64,000 nt of DNA from CADEDV01 sp964596345 (GTDB lineage: Bacteria > Bacteroidota > Bacteroidia > Chitinophagales > Chitinophagaceae). Below, one piece after another: positions 27,783 through 37,478 of this stretch (position 1 is its first letter; each line of letters begins with the position of its first letter). The stretch spans positions 620,001 through 684,000 of the forward strand of contig CAZQSZ010000002.1 of the NCBI GenBank assembly GCA_964596345.1, read 5' to 3'. The position numbers and the translations under genes were made by a program. The notes under the pieces were generated by a model, which worked only from the letters and a program-made list of their open reading frames with translations, was not told where the DNA came from and made no database searches.

Positions 27783-29405
27783 ATGAAGCGCTGCAACCTT
27801 ATTCTCTTACCGGCTCTTTTTGGGGGATTTGCATCCCAGGCACAATTAGTAAATGACGGGGCCATCATTAAGATACAGCCCGGAGCTGTTCTTTTTTGCT
27901 CTGGGAATGTTGAAAATAAAAACGCAGGCACCATCAGCAACGACGGCAAACTGGAGGTGCAGGGCAACTTCCTGAATACAGCTTTTTATACGACCGCTAC
28001 AGCCGATGACTCACTGATCATGTCGGGCGGTGGAAATGTGACGTTAAATGCAGGTGCTTCTGCGCTCAGCTTTCTGCACATTAATAAAACGGCCAACAGT
28101 AATTTTGTAACCCTTGCTAATTCTGTCACTATTGGCAGTAAGCTGATCTATAATTCCGGGACACTTTCTACCGATCCTATTGCTAATCCGTATACATTGA
28201 ATGCAGCAGCAACAGTACCTTTTGAGTTTACAGCAGGACGTGAAATTGTTGGTCGTGTAAGAAGAACAGGCTGGACCAATGGAACCGCAAGGGTATTTAA
28301 TCAGCCCAACATGCTGGTTACAACAAATGCTGGCACCAGCCCAACAGAAGTTACTGTGAATATGATACCTGAGGCTAATGCCGGTGATCCGACCCTGGCA
28401 GAACGGGAAGTAAAAAGAAAATTCGGATTTGCACAAGCAGGTGGTACAGGATTTACTGCTGATATCCGTTATCCTTACCTGGATGCGGAATTGAACAGTA
28501 ATACCGAAGCCAATCTTGTTCCCTGGCAATTAATCGCCTCTGAATGGAACGGACGACTTAGCCCGGTTACCAGGGACGGGACGGCTAATTATGTTTCCAG
28601 CACCGGTATTCCCGCAGCCGACCTTGTGAATGAATGGAAACTGGCTGATCCAAGGTATACCATGAACGCAACTGCATTACTAAGAGGCCCCTGGAATGGA
28701 ACATTGATGAATACTAATCTTAACAGCGGCGGTATCATTCCCCTCTCACAACCATATAATACAACTCCTTTTAATTATACAGGGACAGAATCAGTTGGCG
28801 CCATACCCAATGCTAACGTGGTGGACTGGGTATTGGTTGAATTTCGTAAGCCTGCATCAGGATTGCCGGCCGATGCAGCGTCAGCTACTATTACCGGGAG
28901 AAAGGCGGGATTCCTTTTAAATACAGGAGCGATTGTAGAGACAGATGGTGTTACCCCAATTGGTGTTGATCTGGGTAAGCAGGGCGCAGGCTTTATGGTC
29001 ATTCGTCACCGGAATCATTTGGGAGTGATGAGTGTATCGTTGCCATCGAATGCCTTAGGTACTTATACCAACGATTTCAGGGTATTGACAAATAGTTATA
29101 AAACAGTTGGTGCATCCTCCGATCCTGTAGTCCTCCTGTCGGGAGGTCTGCATTATGGATTGTGGGCCGGTGATGCTAACAAAAGTGGTGTGGTGAACGG
29201 CACCGATATCAGTGCCATTAAAAATGCGATCGCCGCTTCCACCACCGGGTATGTACTCACTGATGTAAATATCAGTAACAGCATTAACGGAACTGATGTA
29301 AGCCTGGCCAAAGCTATTATCGCAGCTTCCGGATCGGGAAGCACCCCTGGAAGAATGCGTATTGCAACAACAAATATTCCTGATCCGCTTGGACCAGAAG
29401 AGTAG
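27783..29405 (+). CDS. Exported protein with C-terminal dockerin-like repeats
   Basis: 540 residues with a signal peptide (MKRCNLILLPALFGGFASQAQ). The N-terminal part is a low-complexity beta-rich domain typical of surface proteins (GAIIKIQPGAVLFCSGNVENKN, GKLEVQGNFL), as in parallel beta-helices. The C-terminus has two dockerin-like calcium-binding loops (GDANKSGVVNGTDISAIK and DVNISNSINGTDVSLAK, around 462-508). Dockerins dock into cohesins; here the role is not established. The next gene, 33 bases away, encodes a T9SS cargo protein, so they are likely co-transcribed. Confidence 0.72.
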   Translation: MKRCNLILLPALFGGFASQAQLVNDGAIIKIQPGAVLFCSGNVENKNAGTISNDGKLEVQGNFLNTAFYTTATADDSLIMSGGGNVTLNAGASALSFLHINKTANSNFVTLANSVTIGSKLIYNSGTLSTDPIANPYTLNAAATVPFEFTAGREIVGRVRRTGWTNGTARVFNQPNMLVTTNAGTSPTEVTVNMIPEANAGDPTLAEREVKRKFGFAQAGGTGFTADIRYPYLDAELNSNTEANLVPWQLIASEWNGRLSPVTRDGTANYVSSTGIPAADLVNEWKLADPRYTMNATALLRGPWNGTLMNTNLNSGGIIPLSQPYNTTPFNYTGTESVGAIPNANVVDWVLVEFRKPASGLPADAASATITGRKAGFLLNTGAIVETDGVTPIGVDLGKQGAGFMVIRHRNHLGVMSVSLPSNALGTYTNDFRVLTNSYKTVGASSDPVVLLSGGLHYGLWAGDANKSGVVNGTDISAIKNAIAASTTGYVLTDVNISNSINGTDVSLAKAIIAASGSGSTPGRMRIATTNIPDPLGPEE

Positions 29406-29438
29406 AGTAATAAGTTAGAAAATCATAAACCTCAGATC

Positions 29439-30623
29439 ATGAAACCTGTTTTACCATTAAAATTTTTTGCAGCTGGGTTGCTGTTTTTACTACTTGCAAA
29501 TACAACGATAAAAGCCCAGGTATGTGAGTGGCGGCTGGTAGATGCTAATTATTCTGGTACCGACCCTGACGGCGGCGGACCTGCTCTTGGTTCTGTTACA
29601 TTTAAATTGCAAATACATACTACAGCAGGAAGTATCCCGAATGTAAATGTGCTGGCCACCGGGTTTAGCTATCAAAGCGCAAATGCCATGATACCCACCA
29701 CCCCGGGTTGTGCCATTGTCAGTAACCCGGCCAACGTCACTGTATCACCAACTTTTGCAGGAGGTGGTTTTGCATATACCACCGTCAACCAGTGCGGGGT
29801 TTTCAACCAGACAGCAGGCGGGCAAAATTTTGACAGGAGAGCAGTTGGTACGCTGGACGGTACCGGCATCACATTGACAACAGCCTGGGTGGATGTATTT
29901 ACAGTCACATTGTGGACATTGAATAATACAGCTCCTTATGGAGGTTATGTAGTTATTAACTCTGGTTCCGGAGGAAGCCCAGGCGAGTTTACCACTTATT
30001 CTGTTTCGGATGACCTGGCTAATGAATACCCGGTCAATTCCACTACCTATAACGTCCCTCTTTTGCTTGGGCCTATTGTTACACCGGTTCTCTTTACTGA
30101 TTACAAAGTCAATTGTTCAGATAAAGGTGCTTCCATTACCTGGTCAACAGCATCAGAGATCAACAGTGATTATTTTGCAATTGAGAAAAATGTAACTGGC
30201 AGTTGGGTTACTGTTGATAAAGTAATGGCCGCCGGCAATAGCTCAGCCAGCCGCAGCTACCAGTATCTTGACCTCGAAGGCGGAGCAGCTCAATACCGTA
30301 TCAAACAGGTGGATAAAGACGGTGGATTTACATATACAGCTATCCGGCAAACGAATTGCCGTAACAATACAGTAAGTGTTGTTCTCTACCCGGTTCCGGC
30401 TAACGATGTGCTGAATGTGGCTATACGAACTGATATCGCAATACGTACTGAATTACAGGTGTTTGATATGACAGGAAGAATAGTGCGGAGACAGGTGGCT
30501 GTGTTGAATACAGGTAATAATAAAGTAGTCATTAATACAGCAGGACTGGCATCGGGTGAGTATATGATCAGGAGCAGTGATGGGACTGTGAAATTGAACC
30601 AGCCATTCACGATTGCCAGGTAA
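29439..30623 (+). CDS. T9SS type A sorting domain protein
   Basis: 394-residue protein exported by the type IX secretion system. It has a signal peptide to about residue 26, an N-terminal beta-sandwich-like region (GSVTFKLQIHTTAGSIPN, TAWVDVFTVTLWTLNN), a central fibronectin-like stretch (KGASITWSTASEINSDYFAIEK) and a typical Por C-terminal sorting domain (VVLYPVPANDVLNVAI, ELQVFDMTGRIV, GLASGEYMIR). The N-terminal domain has the pattern of cohesin-like folds, which would fit the dockerin-like neighbour, but this is only a suspicion. Followed by a strong terminator. Confidence 0.85.
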   Translation: MKPVLPLKFFAAGLLFLLLANTTIKAQVCEWRLVDANYSGTDPDGGGPALGSVTFKLQIHTTAGSIPNVNVLATGFSYQSANAMIPTTPGCAIVSNPANVTVSPTFAGGGFAYTTVNQCGVFNQTAGGQNFDRRAVGTLDGTGITLTTAWVDVFTVTLWTLNNTAPYGGYVVINSGSGGSPGEFTTYSVSDDLANEYPVNSTTYNVPLLLGPIVTPVLFTDYKVNCSDKGASITWSTASEINSDYFAIEKNVTGSWVTVDKVMAAGNSSASRSYQYLDLEGGAAQYRIKQVDKDGGFTYTAIRQTNCRNNTVSVVLYPVPANDVLNVAIRTDIAIRTELQVFDMTGRIVRRQVAVLNTGNNKVVINTAGLASGEYMIRSSDGTVKLNQPFTIAR

Positions 30624-30666
30624 TAAATACGTCTTTAGCTCACAGGTTTTATGATAGAAATAAAAT

Positions 30667-30691
30667 ACCCCGCATCTGCGGGGTGTTTTTA
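30667..30691. terminator. Bidirectional terminator
   Basis: ACCCCGC-ATCT-GCGGGGT with a T-rich tail downstream and A-rich sequence upstream, between the convergent T9SS cargo gene and the LytTR regulator. Confidence 0.85.
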
Positions 30692-30698
30692 TTGTTGG

Positions 30699-31460
30699 CT
30701 ATTTATGCCTGTCGTTATCCTTCAGTTCCTTCAGTACATCTTCCTTTTTTCTCCTGGATACCACGATATGACTGCCATCGGTCAGCCAGAGGAGTCCTTC
30801 TTTATCCAGGTGTTTGACATAATTTTTATTCACCAGGTGTGACTTGTGTGCCCTGATAAAATCATGTTCCTGTAAGATGTCTTCATACTCCTTCAATGTG
30901 CGGGATACTAAAATGGGTTTTTGATCTTTAAAGAAGAAACGGGTGTAATTACTTTCGCCTTCCAGCCGGATGATCTCTTGGGGGGCAAAAAAGAAAACAC
31001 CTTCCATGGTATTCAGGGCCAGCTTAAAGGAAGATTGATCTTTCTGGTGCAGGTTACTCAGCAGGTTGTCCACCAGTTGCTGCTGTTGCTGTGGCGGATA
31101 TTCTTTTTTAATGATATGACGGTGAATAGCATTTTGCAGATCAATAATATCAACGGGTTTCAGCAAATAATCGAGGGCACTGAAACGGATGGCCTTGATA
31201 GCATATTTATCATAGGCCGTTGTAAATATTACATCAAAATCCCAGGAACCAATTCTGTTGAGTAAATCAAATCCATTCATGTGCGGCATTTCAATATCCA
31301 GCATCAGCAGGCTGGGATTAAATGCTGCTATAATGCCGGCTGCTTCCTGCGGGTTATTACAAAGCCTGATCTCCTTTGCTGCAGACACATGTTTCTCGAT
31401 CAGCAGCTTCAGGATATTACCAGCGGATGGTTCGTCGTCAACAATCAGGATGCGTATCAT
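30699..31460 (-). CDS. LytTR-family response regulator
   Basis: 253-residue regulator. The receiver domain carries the acidic pair in IVDDEPSA, the phospho-acceptor aspartate in LLMLDIEMPHMNGFD and the lysine in YLLKPVD. The C-terminal LytTR DNA-binding domain (about 150-250) shows IIRLEGESNYTRFFFKD and FIRAHKSHLVNKNYV. It is 12 bases after the stop of its kinase and is its cognate regulator. Targets are not identified. Confidence 0.95.
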   Translation of the reverse strand: MIRILIVDDEPSAGNILKLLIEKHVSAAKEIRLCNNPQEAAGIIAAFNPSLLMLDIEMPHMNGFDLLNRIGSWDFDVIFTTAYDKYAIKAIRFSALDYLLKPVDIIDLQNAIHRHIIKKEYPPQQQQQLVDNLLSNLHQKDQSSFKLALNTMEGVFFFAPQEIIRLEGESNYTRFFFKDQKPILVSRTLKEYEDILQEHDFIRAHKSHLVNKNYVKHLDKEGLLWLTDGSHIVVSRRKKEDVLKELKDNDRHK

Positions 31461-31472
31461 TTTTATTCTTGT

Positions 31473-34457
31473 TTATTTGAACTCTATTGAAGGAATTTTA
31501 ATGATAACCCTTGTTCCGGTTGCGTCACCAGTACTATTATACAGGTCTTCAAAGACAAGTTCAGCGGAAGAGGCGCCGCTTTCTTTTAAAAGTTGCATCC
31601 GTTGCAGGGCAAGATCTGTTCCTTTTGATTCAAAATACTGTGAGCCGAGTTTCTGTTTTTTGATATGCGCCGCTTTTTCACGGCCTATACCATTATCTTC
31701 AATAATGCATTTTAATTGCTGCTGGTGACTGTAAAACTGTATCGTTAATTTTTTCTCACCATCTTTATGCATCAATCCGTGCCAGATGGCATTCTCGATA
31801 AAAGGCTGGAGCATTAGCGAAGGGAATAGTAGCGTTTCTGCGTCAATCGACGGATCAATGTCAATCGTATAATTAAAAGAGTGTTTGAACCTGAGCGACT
31901 CTAATTCGAGATAGAGACGGTTCATTTCTATCTCATCCCGAAGGGGGATGAAATTTTTTTCGGAATTGTTCAGTACCTGCCGTAGTAGTTTTGAAAATTT
32001 GGATAAATACTGGTACGAAGTAGTATAGTCATTCAGAACTATACTCTCTTGTATCGCATTCAGGCTATTGAAAATAAAATGCGGGTTCATTTGCGCACGG
32101 ATAGCTTTGGCTTCCAGTTCTGCCATTTGTTGTTTGATAGCGGCTTTGTTCTTAACGGCAATGATCCGGCTGCGAAATACAAGGATAACAAGACCTGCTA
32201 CCAGCAAAACAGCAAGTGTTCTGAACCACCATGTTTGCCAGAACGGCGGGAGAATAGTGAAGTTGTACTGAACAGGAGTTTCTGTCCATACATTATTGTT
32301 ATTGCTCGCTTTCAATTCAAAAGTATAATGGCCAGGCTGCAGGAAATTGAAATGGGCTGACCGGTCATTGGTAAAGATCCAGTTGCTGTCGAGCTCTTTT
32401 AGCCGGTAGGCGTAGCGAACACCGGCGGAACTTGTGAGGCAAACAGCAACAAATTGAAACTGTAATGAATTTTGAGTGTAAGAGAAAATGGCAGAACTAT
32501 TATCCAGGTAATTACTGTCTGAACCGTTTGGACCAACCCGGTTCAGAAGCAAGTTGGGGGAAAGGCTGTTCCTGCTGATACTATCGGGATGAAAAGAAAA
32601 GGCTCCCATGGATGTAAGCCCCCACATTACCCCGTTCTTTTGTTGTTCCAATTTTAAGGTTTGATAATAGGAAGGGAGCAGGCCATCTTTATCACTGAAG
32701 CTGGTTAGTTGTTCCTTTTCCCCGGGATTGACAAGTTCAGAAATACTTATATAATCGCCCCACCATACATTATCATTCTTATCGACCGCTACAGAGAGGG
32801 CAACGTCTGAAGGGCTTCCTCTTTTTTTATCATATTGTTGTTGCAGCAAAAGCTTCCCGTCTCTATAATGGCATTGCAGGAGTCCTTTCCCGAGTGTGGC
32901 CACCCATATATTCCCTTTCTTGTCGCTTACGATTTTATTGATGTATAAATTCTTCACCTGTATTCCTTCTATGGAATCATCTGCAAGTACATCATCACGC
33001 AGTATATACAAGCCCTGGCTGCCATAGAACCAATAGCCGGAATTTCCGGTCTGGAAACAGCCAAACAGTTCAGGATAACGGCTGTATTTCTTTTGAAACG
33101 GATAATGAGCTGCCAGCGGATCCTTTGAGTCAGGGTCGATAAGAGTGACTCCATTCTCCGTGCAGGCAAATATCTTTCCGTTGCCAGCCGGATACAAAGC
33201 CTCACAATTATTGTCTTTTAAAAAGCCAGTATTCTTCCAGTTTTTAAGTTGGTTATTCATATAATGACTGATGCCCTGGTAACCACTGCCTGCCCAGATA
33301 CCCTTCCTGCTATCTTCATACAGGCACATTACTTCTGCATCAGGAAATAGTGCAGGGAACGTTTTGGCAGGGCTGATGGTCTTATCTTTTTTACTAAACA
33401 GGAGCCCCCGGTTACTTCCAAAGAGCAGTTCTCCGTTTTTTCTTTCCAGCATGGAGAAAACTTCTTTATGAAGCGATTGCTCCACTGCATATTGACGGAA
33501 CGTGATTTTTTGAAATTTCTGAAGTCCTTCCCAGGAACCGATCCAGATATTTTCCTCAGCATCAACCAGGGCAGTTACAGCATTGTTAGTGGTATTGCCA
33601 AAAGAAACAACAGGTTCAATTTTTTCTTTTATTTCGGAAATGCCATTTGTTGTTAATGCATAAACCTTGTTTTTATTCGTGAATACAGTTCTGCCAATAA
33701 ATTCTTCAGTAAATGAGCTGCTGACATTTCCCCTGATCATTTTTGCCGGATGTTTATCCAGGCAATTCCAGTAAATACTGTCAGGGGATGTTGCAGTTAC
33801 GGAGGTTACAGGGGAACGAACATCCGCATTTTTCCATAGCACCTCATACCGGCTGCTAGGGGCAGGTATGCTATAAATACCGTCATAAGAACCGGTATAT
33901 ATGTTTTGCTGTTTATCTATGGCAATACTGTAAACCCTTTTATTAAAACCGGCAAACGGTAATAACTGAATAGCTGAAAGTGAATTCTTATGAATATCAC
34001 CAGTCTGTTCAGGTGTTATTTTATATAAAGCATTCAGGTCGCCGATCCAAATATTGCCTGCTGCATCGGTTAGTAATGCTTCAATGGCAAGCGGAAGCTG
34101 GTTTTTCAATGTGATCTTTTGAAATGCTCCATCCCTGAGAAGAAATAATCCCTTATCACCGCCAATCCATATGCCTTTTTGCCGATCTTCTGTAATACAC
34201 AAAACCCGGCCAATAGTTTCATTACCTGCGCTGTACTGGTAATTTATAAAATCATAGCCATCATAAACACTCACCCCTAATTCGGTGCCGATCCACAGCA
34301 TCCTGTTGCTGGCTTGTGATAATGCATATATCTTGGATGAAAGTAAACCATCACGGGGGCCATAGATTGTTAACCTGTATTGGGATGGCTGTGTGAATCC
34401 AGTTAGCTTAAAAAAACAAACTAATAACAGGGTTGATATGTAACGGAGGCTCAGCAT
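31473..34457 (-). CDS. Sensor kinase: reg_prop propeller, Y_Y_Y, LytS-type His_kinase
   Basis: 994 residues. A signal peptide is followed by propeller repeats (MLWIGTELGVSVYDGYDF, GIWIGGDKGLFLLRDG, NIWIGSWEGLQKF), a Y_Y_Y domain (RYAYRLKELDSNWIFT), a membrane helix (about 760-780), and a His_kinase domain with acceptor His793 in QMNPHFIFNSLNAIQ and an HATPase (WHGLMHKDGEKK, IIEDNGIGREKA). This differs from the flanking NarL-type kinases. A near-consensus -7 box (34465-34472) lies eight bases before the ATG. Transcribed away from the second fibre cluster, so it may be an independent system. Confidence 0.94.
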   Translation of the reverse strand: MLSLRYISTLLLVCFFKLTGFTQPSQYRLTIYGPRDGLLSSKIYALSQASNRMLWIGTELGVSVYDGYDFINYQYSAGNETIGRVLCITEDRQKGIWIGGDKGLFLLRDGAFQKITLKNQLPLAIEALLTDAAGNIWIGDLNALYKITPEQTGDIHKNSLSAIQLLPFAGFNKRVYSIAIDKQQNIYTGSYDGIYSIPAPSSRYEVLWKNADVRSPVTSVTATSPDSIYWNCLDKHPAKMIRGNVSSSFTEEFIGRTVFTNKNKVYALTTNGISEIKEKIEPVVSFGNTTNNAVTALVDAEENIWIGSWEGLQKFQKITFRQYAVEQSLHKEVFSMLERKNGELLFGSNRGLLFSKKDKTISPAKTFPALFPDAEVMCLYEDSRKGIWAGSGYQGISHYMNNQLKNWKNTGFLKDNNCEALYPAGNGKIFACTENGVTLIDPDSKDPLAAHYPFQKKYSRYPELFGCFQTGNSGYWFYGSQGLYILRDDVLADDSIEGIQVKNLYINKIVSDKKGNIWVATLGKGLLQCHYRDGKLLLQQQYDKKRGSPSDVALSVAVDKNDNVWWGDYISISELVNPGEKEQLTSFSDKDGLLPSYYQTLKLEQQKNGVMWGLTSMGAFSFHPDSISRNSLSPNLLLNRVGPNGSDSNYLDNSSAIFSYTQNSLQFQFVAVCLTSSAGVRYAYRLKELDSNWIFTNDRSAHFNFLQPGHYTFELKASNNNNVWTETPVQYNFTILPPFWQTWWFRTLAVLLVAGLVILVFRSRIIAVKNKAAIKQQMAELEAKAIRAQMNPHFIFNSLNAIQESIVLNDYTTSYQYLSKFSKLLRQVLNNSEKNFIPLRDEIEMNRLYLELESLRFKHSFNYTIDIDPSIDAETLLFPSLMLQPFIENAIWHGLMHKDGEKKLTIQFYSHQQQLKCIIEDNGIGREKAAHIKKQKLGSQYFESKGTDLALQRMQLLKESGASSAELVFEDLYNSTGDATGTRVIIKIPSIEFK

Positions 34458-34633
34458 TTAACAGTAAAAATATACAACCTTTCCCCGATAGTTTCCCCAT
34501 TCCCTCATTCAGTTATACCGTTGCCTAATCAAAGTATTCTTACTGACCTAATAGTAAATGGTTTCTCCCGTTTCCTTTTTGATGCCCGCCTGCGGGAAAT
34601 TCAACCGGTAGCTTTAACCTGCAATACAAAAAT

Positions 34634-34933
34634 ATGACAGCTACTGACCTTGTTCATGAAAAGATCATTGAGATTATCCATGAAATGAAACAGCACCAGT
34701 TGTGGAAAAGCCAGACACCCGGCTGGGTTACTGATTTCTCTGACAAAGAAATCATCAGTGAGGAGGATTTTGCCGGCTGGCTGCAATTTGTCTTTTTACC
34801 TAACCTGCAGCAACACAGCCGTATGAATGAAAGGAAAAGAATGCTGGCCCCGCAGGCGGTGAAATTTTTTGGGGAAGATGTGAGAAAGGGGAAACTGTTA
34901 CAGTTATTGATAGAATTAGATTCCTTATCATAA
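34634..34933 (+). CDS. YqcC-like protein
   Basis: 99-residue helical protein. The pattern IIEIIHEMKQHQLW, EEDFAGWLQFVFLPNLQQH and LLQLLIELDSL matches the small YqcC/DUF446 family of proteobacteria, whose function is unknown; in enterobacteria yqcC sits beside truC. Here it precedes a fibre gene by 16 bases, which implies co-transcription with fibre and propeller genes, an unusual context. No signal peptide, so it is cytoplasmic. Confidence 0.7.
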   Translation: MTATDLVHEKIIEIIHEMKQHQLWKSQTPGWVTDFSDKEIISEEDFAGWLQFVFLPNLQQHSRMNERKRMLAPQAVKFFGEDVRKGKLLQLLIELDSLS

Positions 34934-34949
34934 AGTATAAATATATATC

Positions 34950-36056
34950 ATGAAAAAGATAATCATTTGTGTTTTAGCCATTGTGCATTGTTATTTAACA
35001 ATAGCACAAAATGTTGGTATAGGCACTACCACCCCCAACAGCAGTGCGTTGCTGGATATTACAAGCACCACAAAAGGTTTGCTGATACCAAGAATGTCAA
35101 CCACACTGCGTAATGCTATCGTTTCTCCGGCGGATGGATTACTTATTTACAATACAACTACTGACGAGCTTAACCAACGCCAAAACGGAGCCTGGAAAAC
35201 GGTAATTAACAGCGATTATTGGTTCAGGGGTGGTAACACGATGTGGAATATTGGCGATAACATCGGCATCAATACGGCAGGTCCTGGAGAGCGGTTGGAT
35301 GTAAGCGGAAATATCCGCAGCAACAACTCCATGATAATCGATAATACCTCTGCCATACTTCAATTAAGAGCTATCGGGGAAAATAAAGGATTCATGCAAT
35401 TATCAGGCGATAATGTTCGCTTTGGCACCAACAGTGGTAATGCCGCAGGAAATGTTATACTGCGAATGGATGGAACAGATATGATCAATTTTCAGAAAAC
35501 AGGAACCGGGGGCACATTTATGCAGATGAATGTAAATGGGGTTTCCACCGGTGTACTGCAAACCCTTAGCACCGGAAATGTTTCTCTTACTGCCGTTAAT
35601 GCAAATGCACAGGTGCAGTTGGGTGGTGAAGTGTTCATAAATAATACAACAAACACGACAGGTATCGGCACTTCATCACCCACCGAAAGGCTGCATGTAA
35701 ATGGCAATGTAGTAGTGAACGGAAATGCTGTGATTGATGATGGAAGGATTACCGGAACTGCAACCGGTTCTGCTTATAACCTGTTACCACTTGCCTATGG
35801 CCGGGTAACCAATGATGGTAACAAAGCCGGGGGCACCCTGAATTTTACTTCAGCAAACCGCATCGACCCGGGTGTGTATAACCTTTTTGTTACCGGGATA
35901 ACTTCTTCGTCTGTAATTTTTGCAACACCCTCAGTTGTTTCCGCTGTAGATTATCAATACGTGGGCCCCGGATGGTTCAGACTGCGTTTCTGGAATGTGA
36001 TACTGGATGAATTTACCGATATAGGGTTTCATTTTGTTATTTATAATCCTCAATAA
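34950..36056 (+). CDS. GIGT fibre-like exported protein with C-terminal beta domain
   Basis: 368 residues with a signal peptide (MKKIIICVLAIVHCYLTIAQ). The mature part begins NVGIGTTTPNSSALLDITST, then the shared head module (KGLLIPRMSTTLRNAI, ADGLLIYNTTTDEL), a NKGFMQLSGDNVRFGTNSGN cassette and GIGTSSPTERLHVNGN repeats. The last 110 residues (YNLLPLAYGRVTNDG, IDPGVYNLFVTGIT, IGFHFVIYNP) form a C-terminal beta module shared with the broken gene at 44898. No S74-like domain. First of two fibre genes before the second propeller gene. Confidence 0.78.
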   Translation: MKKIIICVLAIVHCYLTIAQNVGIGTTTPNSSALLDITSTTKGLLIPRMSTTLRNAIVSPADGLLIYNTTTDELNQRQNGAWKTVINSDYWFRGGNTMWNIGDNIGINTAGPGERLDVSGNIRSNNSMIIDNTSAILQLRAIGENKGFMQLSGDNVRFGTNSGNAAGNVILRMDGTDMINFQKTGTGGTFMQMNVNGVSTGVLQTLSTGNVSLTAVNANAQVQLGGEVFINNTTNTTGIGTSSPTERLHVNGNVVVNGNAVIDDGRITGTATGSAYNLLPLAYGRVTNDGNKAGGTLNFTSANRIDPGVYNLFVTGITSSSVIFATPSVVSAVDYQYVGPGWFRLRFWNVILDEFTDIGFHFVIYNPQ

Positions 36057-36086
36057 TACATTTTCATTTATCTATAAATATTTGTC

Positions 36087-37451
36087 ATGAGAAGAATAAC
36101 TATCTGCTTTTTCTTTTTGCTGCAATATGAATTGTTGTCTGCACAACAAAGTGTTGGCATTGGGACTACCACTCCCAATGCATCTGCACAGCTTGATATA
36201 ACCAGCACCAATAAAGGAATCCTGATACCGCGGATGACGGCTGCCCAGCGGTCTGCTATCGCTTCACCGGCCAACGGATTAATGGTCTATGAAACAACCA
36301 CGAACAGTCTCTGGGTTTTTAATGGTACGGTATGGGTACAGCAGGGATCCGGCGGTGTATCGCCATGGGCCGTATCCGGGAATAATATTTATAATACCAA
36401 CAGCAGCAATGTAGGCATTGGCACCAGCACCCCCTCCTCAAAATTTAGTGTGGCGGGAAACCTGCTGGTTACAGGGGGTGATATAAGTATTAACGATCCT
36501 TCTGCAACTGTTTTTTTCCGGGTTGACAATTCTGCCAGGGCCAGTGTTGCCCTGAGTGGTGTTAATGATGATCTCAACATCGGTACTCTTGCATTAAACG
36601 ACTTGGGGAAAATGTATTTTAAAACACAAAGTGTGAACAGAATGACCATTGAGCCGAACGGGGATGTGGGTATCGGGTTCACAAGCCCTTCTTATAAACT
36701 TGATATAAACGGCCATACGAGGACGGTAGGAAATTTAATAGCCGAAGACGGATATATCCAGATAAAAAATACCACTGATTCAAAACTCTGGAACATGCAG
36801 TACTCCAGTGGATCGGGCCGCCTGTTATTTCTCGAGTCGGGTGTAGAACGGGTGATATTACAAAATGGAGGAAATGTGGGAATTGGCGAGACCTTCCCTG
36901 CAGAAAAACTACATGTAAATGGCAATACTATGATTGATGGTGATGCGACTTTAAATACCGTTAATCCCACCATACAGTTACAGAACAGCAACGTTAATAA
37001 GGGATTTATACAACTCTCGGGTGATAATATCCGCATTGGAACGAACAGCGGAAATACAGACGGCAAATTCGTTATCCGGACGAATGGGGGAGACCGGGTA
37101 TTCGTGGATGGTAGCGGCAACGTCAATATCGGTTCGCAAACTGATGCCCCGGGCTACAAACTCCGGGTTGACGGGAAAATGATTTGTGAAGAAGTAAAAG
37201 TAAAACTAAGTACAGCCTGGCCGGATTATGTATTTGGCGATAAACACCATTTGATGCCTATTGGTGAATTAACACAGTTCATACGGCAGAATAAACACCT
37301 TCCCAATATCCCCCCTGCAAAAGAAATAGAAACTAATGGTATGCAGGTAGGTGATATGCAAAAAAGAATGATGGAAAAGATCGAAGAACTTACTTTATAT
37401 ATCATCAGTTTGCAACAACAGATTGACAGTCTGAAAAAAGAATCCAGGTAG
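36087..37451 (+). CDS. GIGT fibre-like exported protein with S74-like C-terminal domain
   Basis: 454 residues with a signal peptide. Begins SVGIGTTTPNASAQLDITST and the head module (KGILIPRMTAAQRSAIASP), followed by several GNVGIGTSTPSSKFSV/DVGIGFTSPSYKLDI repeats and a NKGFIQLSGDNIRIGTNSGN cassette. The C-terminus (AWPDYVFGDKHHLMPIGEL, NKHLPNIPPA, VGDMQKRMMEKIEELTLYI) matches the protein at 23451. It starts 30 bases after the preceding fibre gene and ends 27 bases before the propeller gene, so the three form one transcription unit. Confidence 0.8.
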   Translation: MRRITICFFFLLQYELLSAQQSVGIGTTTPNASAQLDITSTNKGILIPRMTAAQRSAIASPANGLMVYETTTNSLWVFNGTVWVQQGSGGVSPWAVSGNNIYNTNSSNVGIGTSTPSSKFSVAGNLLVTGGDISINDPSATVFFRVDNSARASVALSGVNDDLNIGTLALNDLGKMYFKTQSVNRMTIEPNGDVGIGFTSPSYKLDINGHTRTVGNLIAEDGYIQIKNTTDSKLWNMQYSSGSGRLLFLESGVERVILQNGGNVGIGETFPAEKLHVNGNTMIDGDATLNTVNPTIQLQNSNVNKGFIQLSGDNIRIGTNSGNTDGKFVIRTNGGDRVFVDGSGNVNIGSQTDAPGYKLRVDGKMICEEVKVKLSTAWPDYVFGDKHHLMPIGELTQFIRQNKHLPNIPPAKEIETNGMQVGDMQKRMMEKIEELTLYIISLQQQIDSLKKESR

Positions 37452-37478
37452 GAGTTTTTTATTTTAAGTATATCTTTT

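Noticed and set aside
27783..30623. Cellulosome
   Set aside because: No scaffoldin with several cohesins and no glycoside hydrolases; only one protein has dockerin-like loops.
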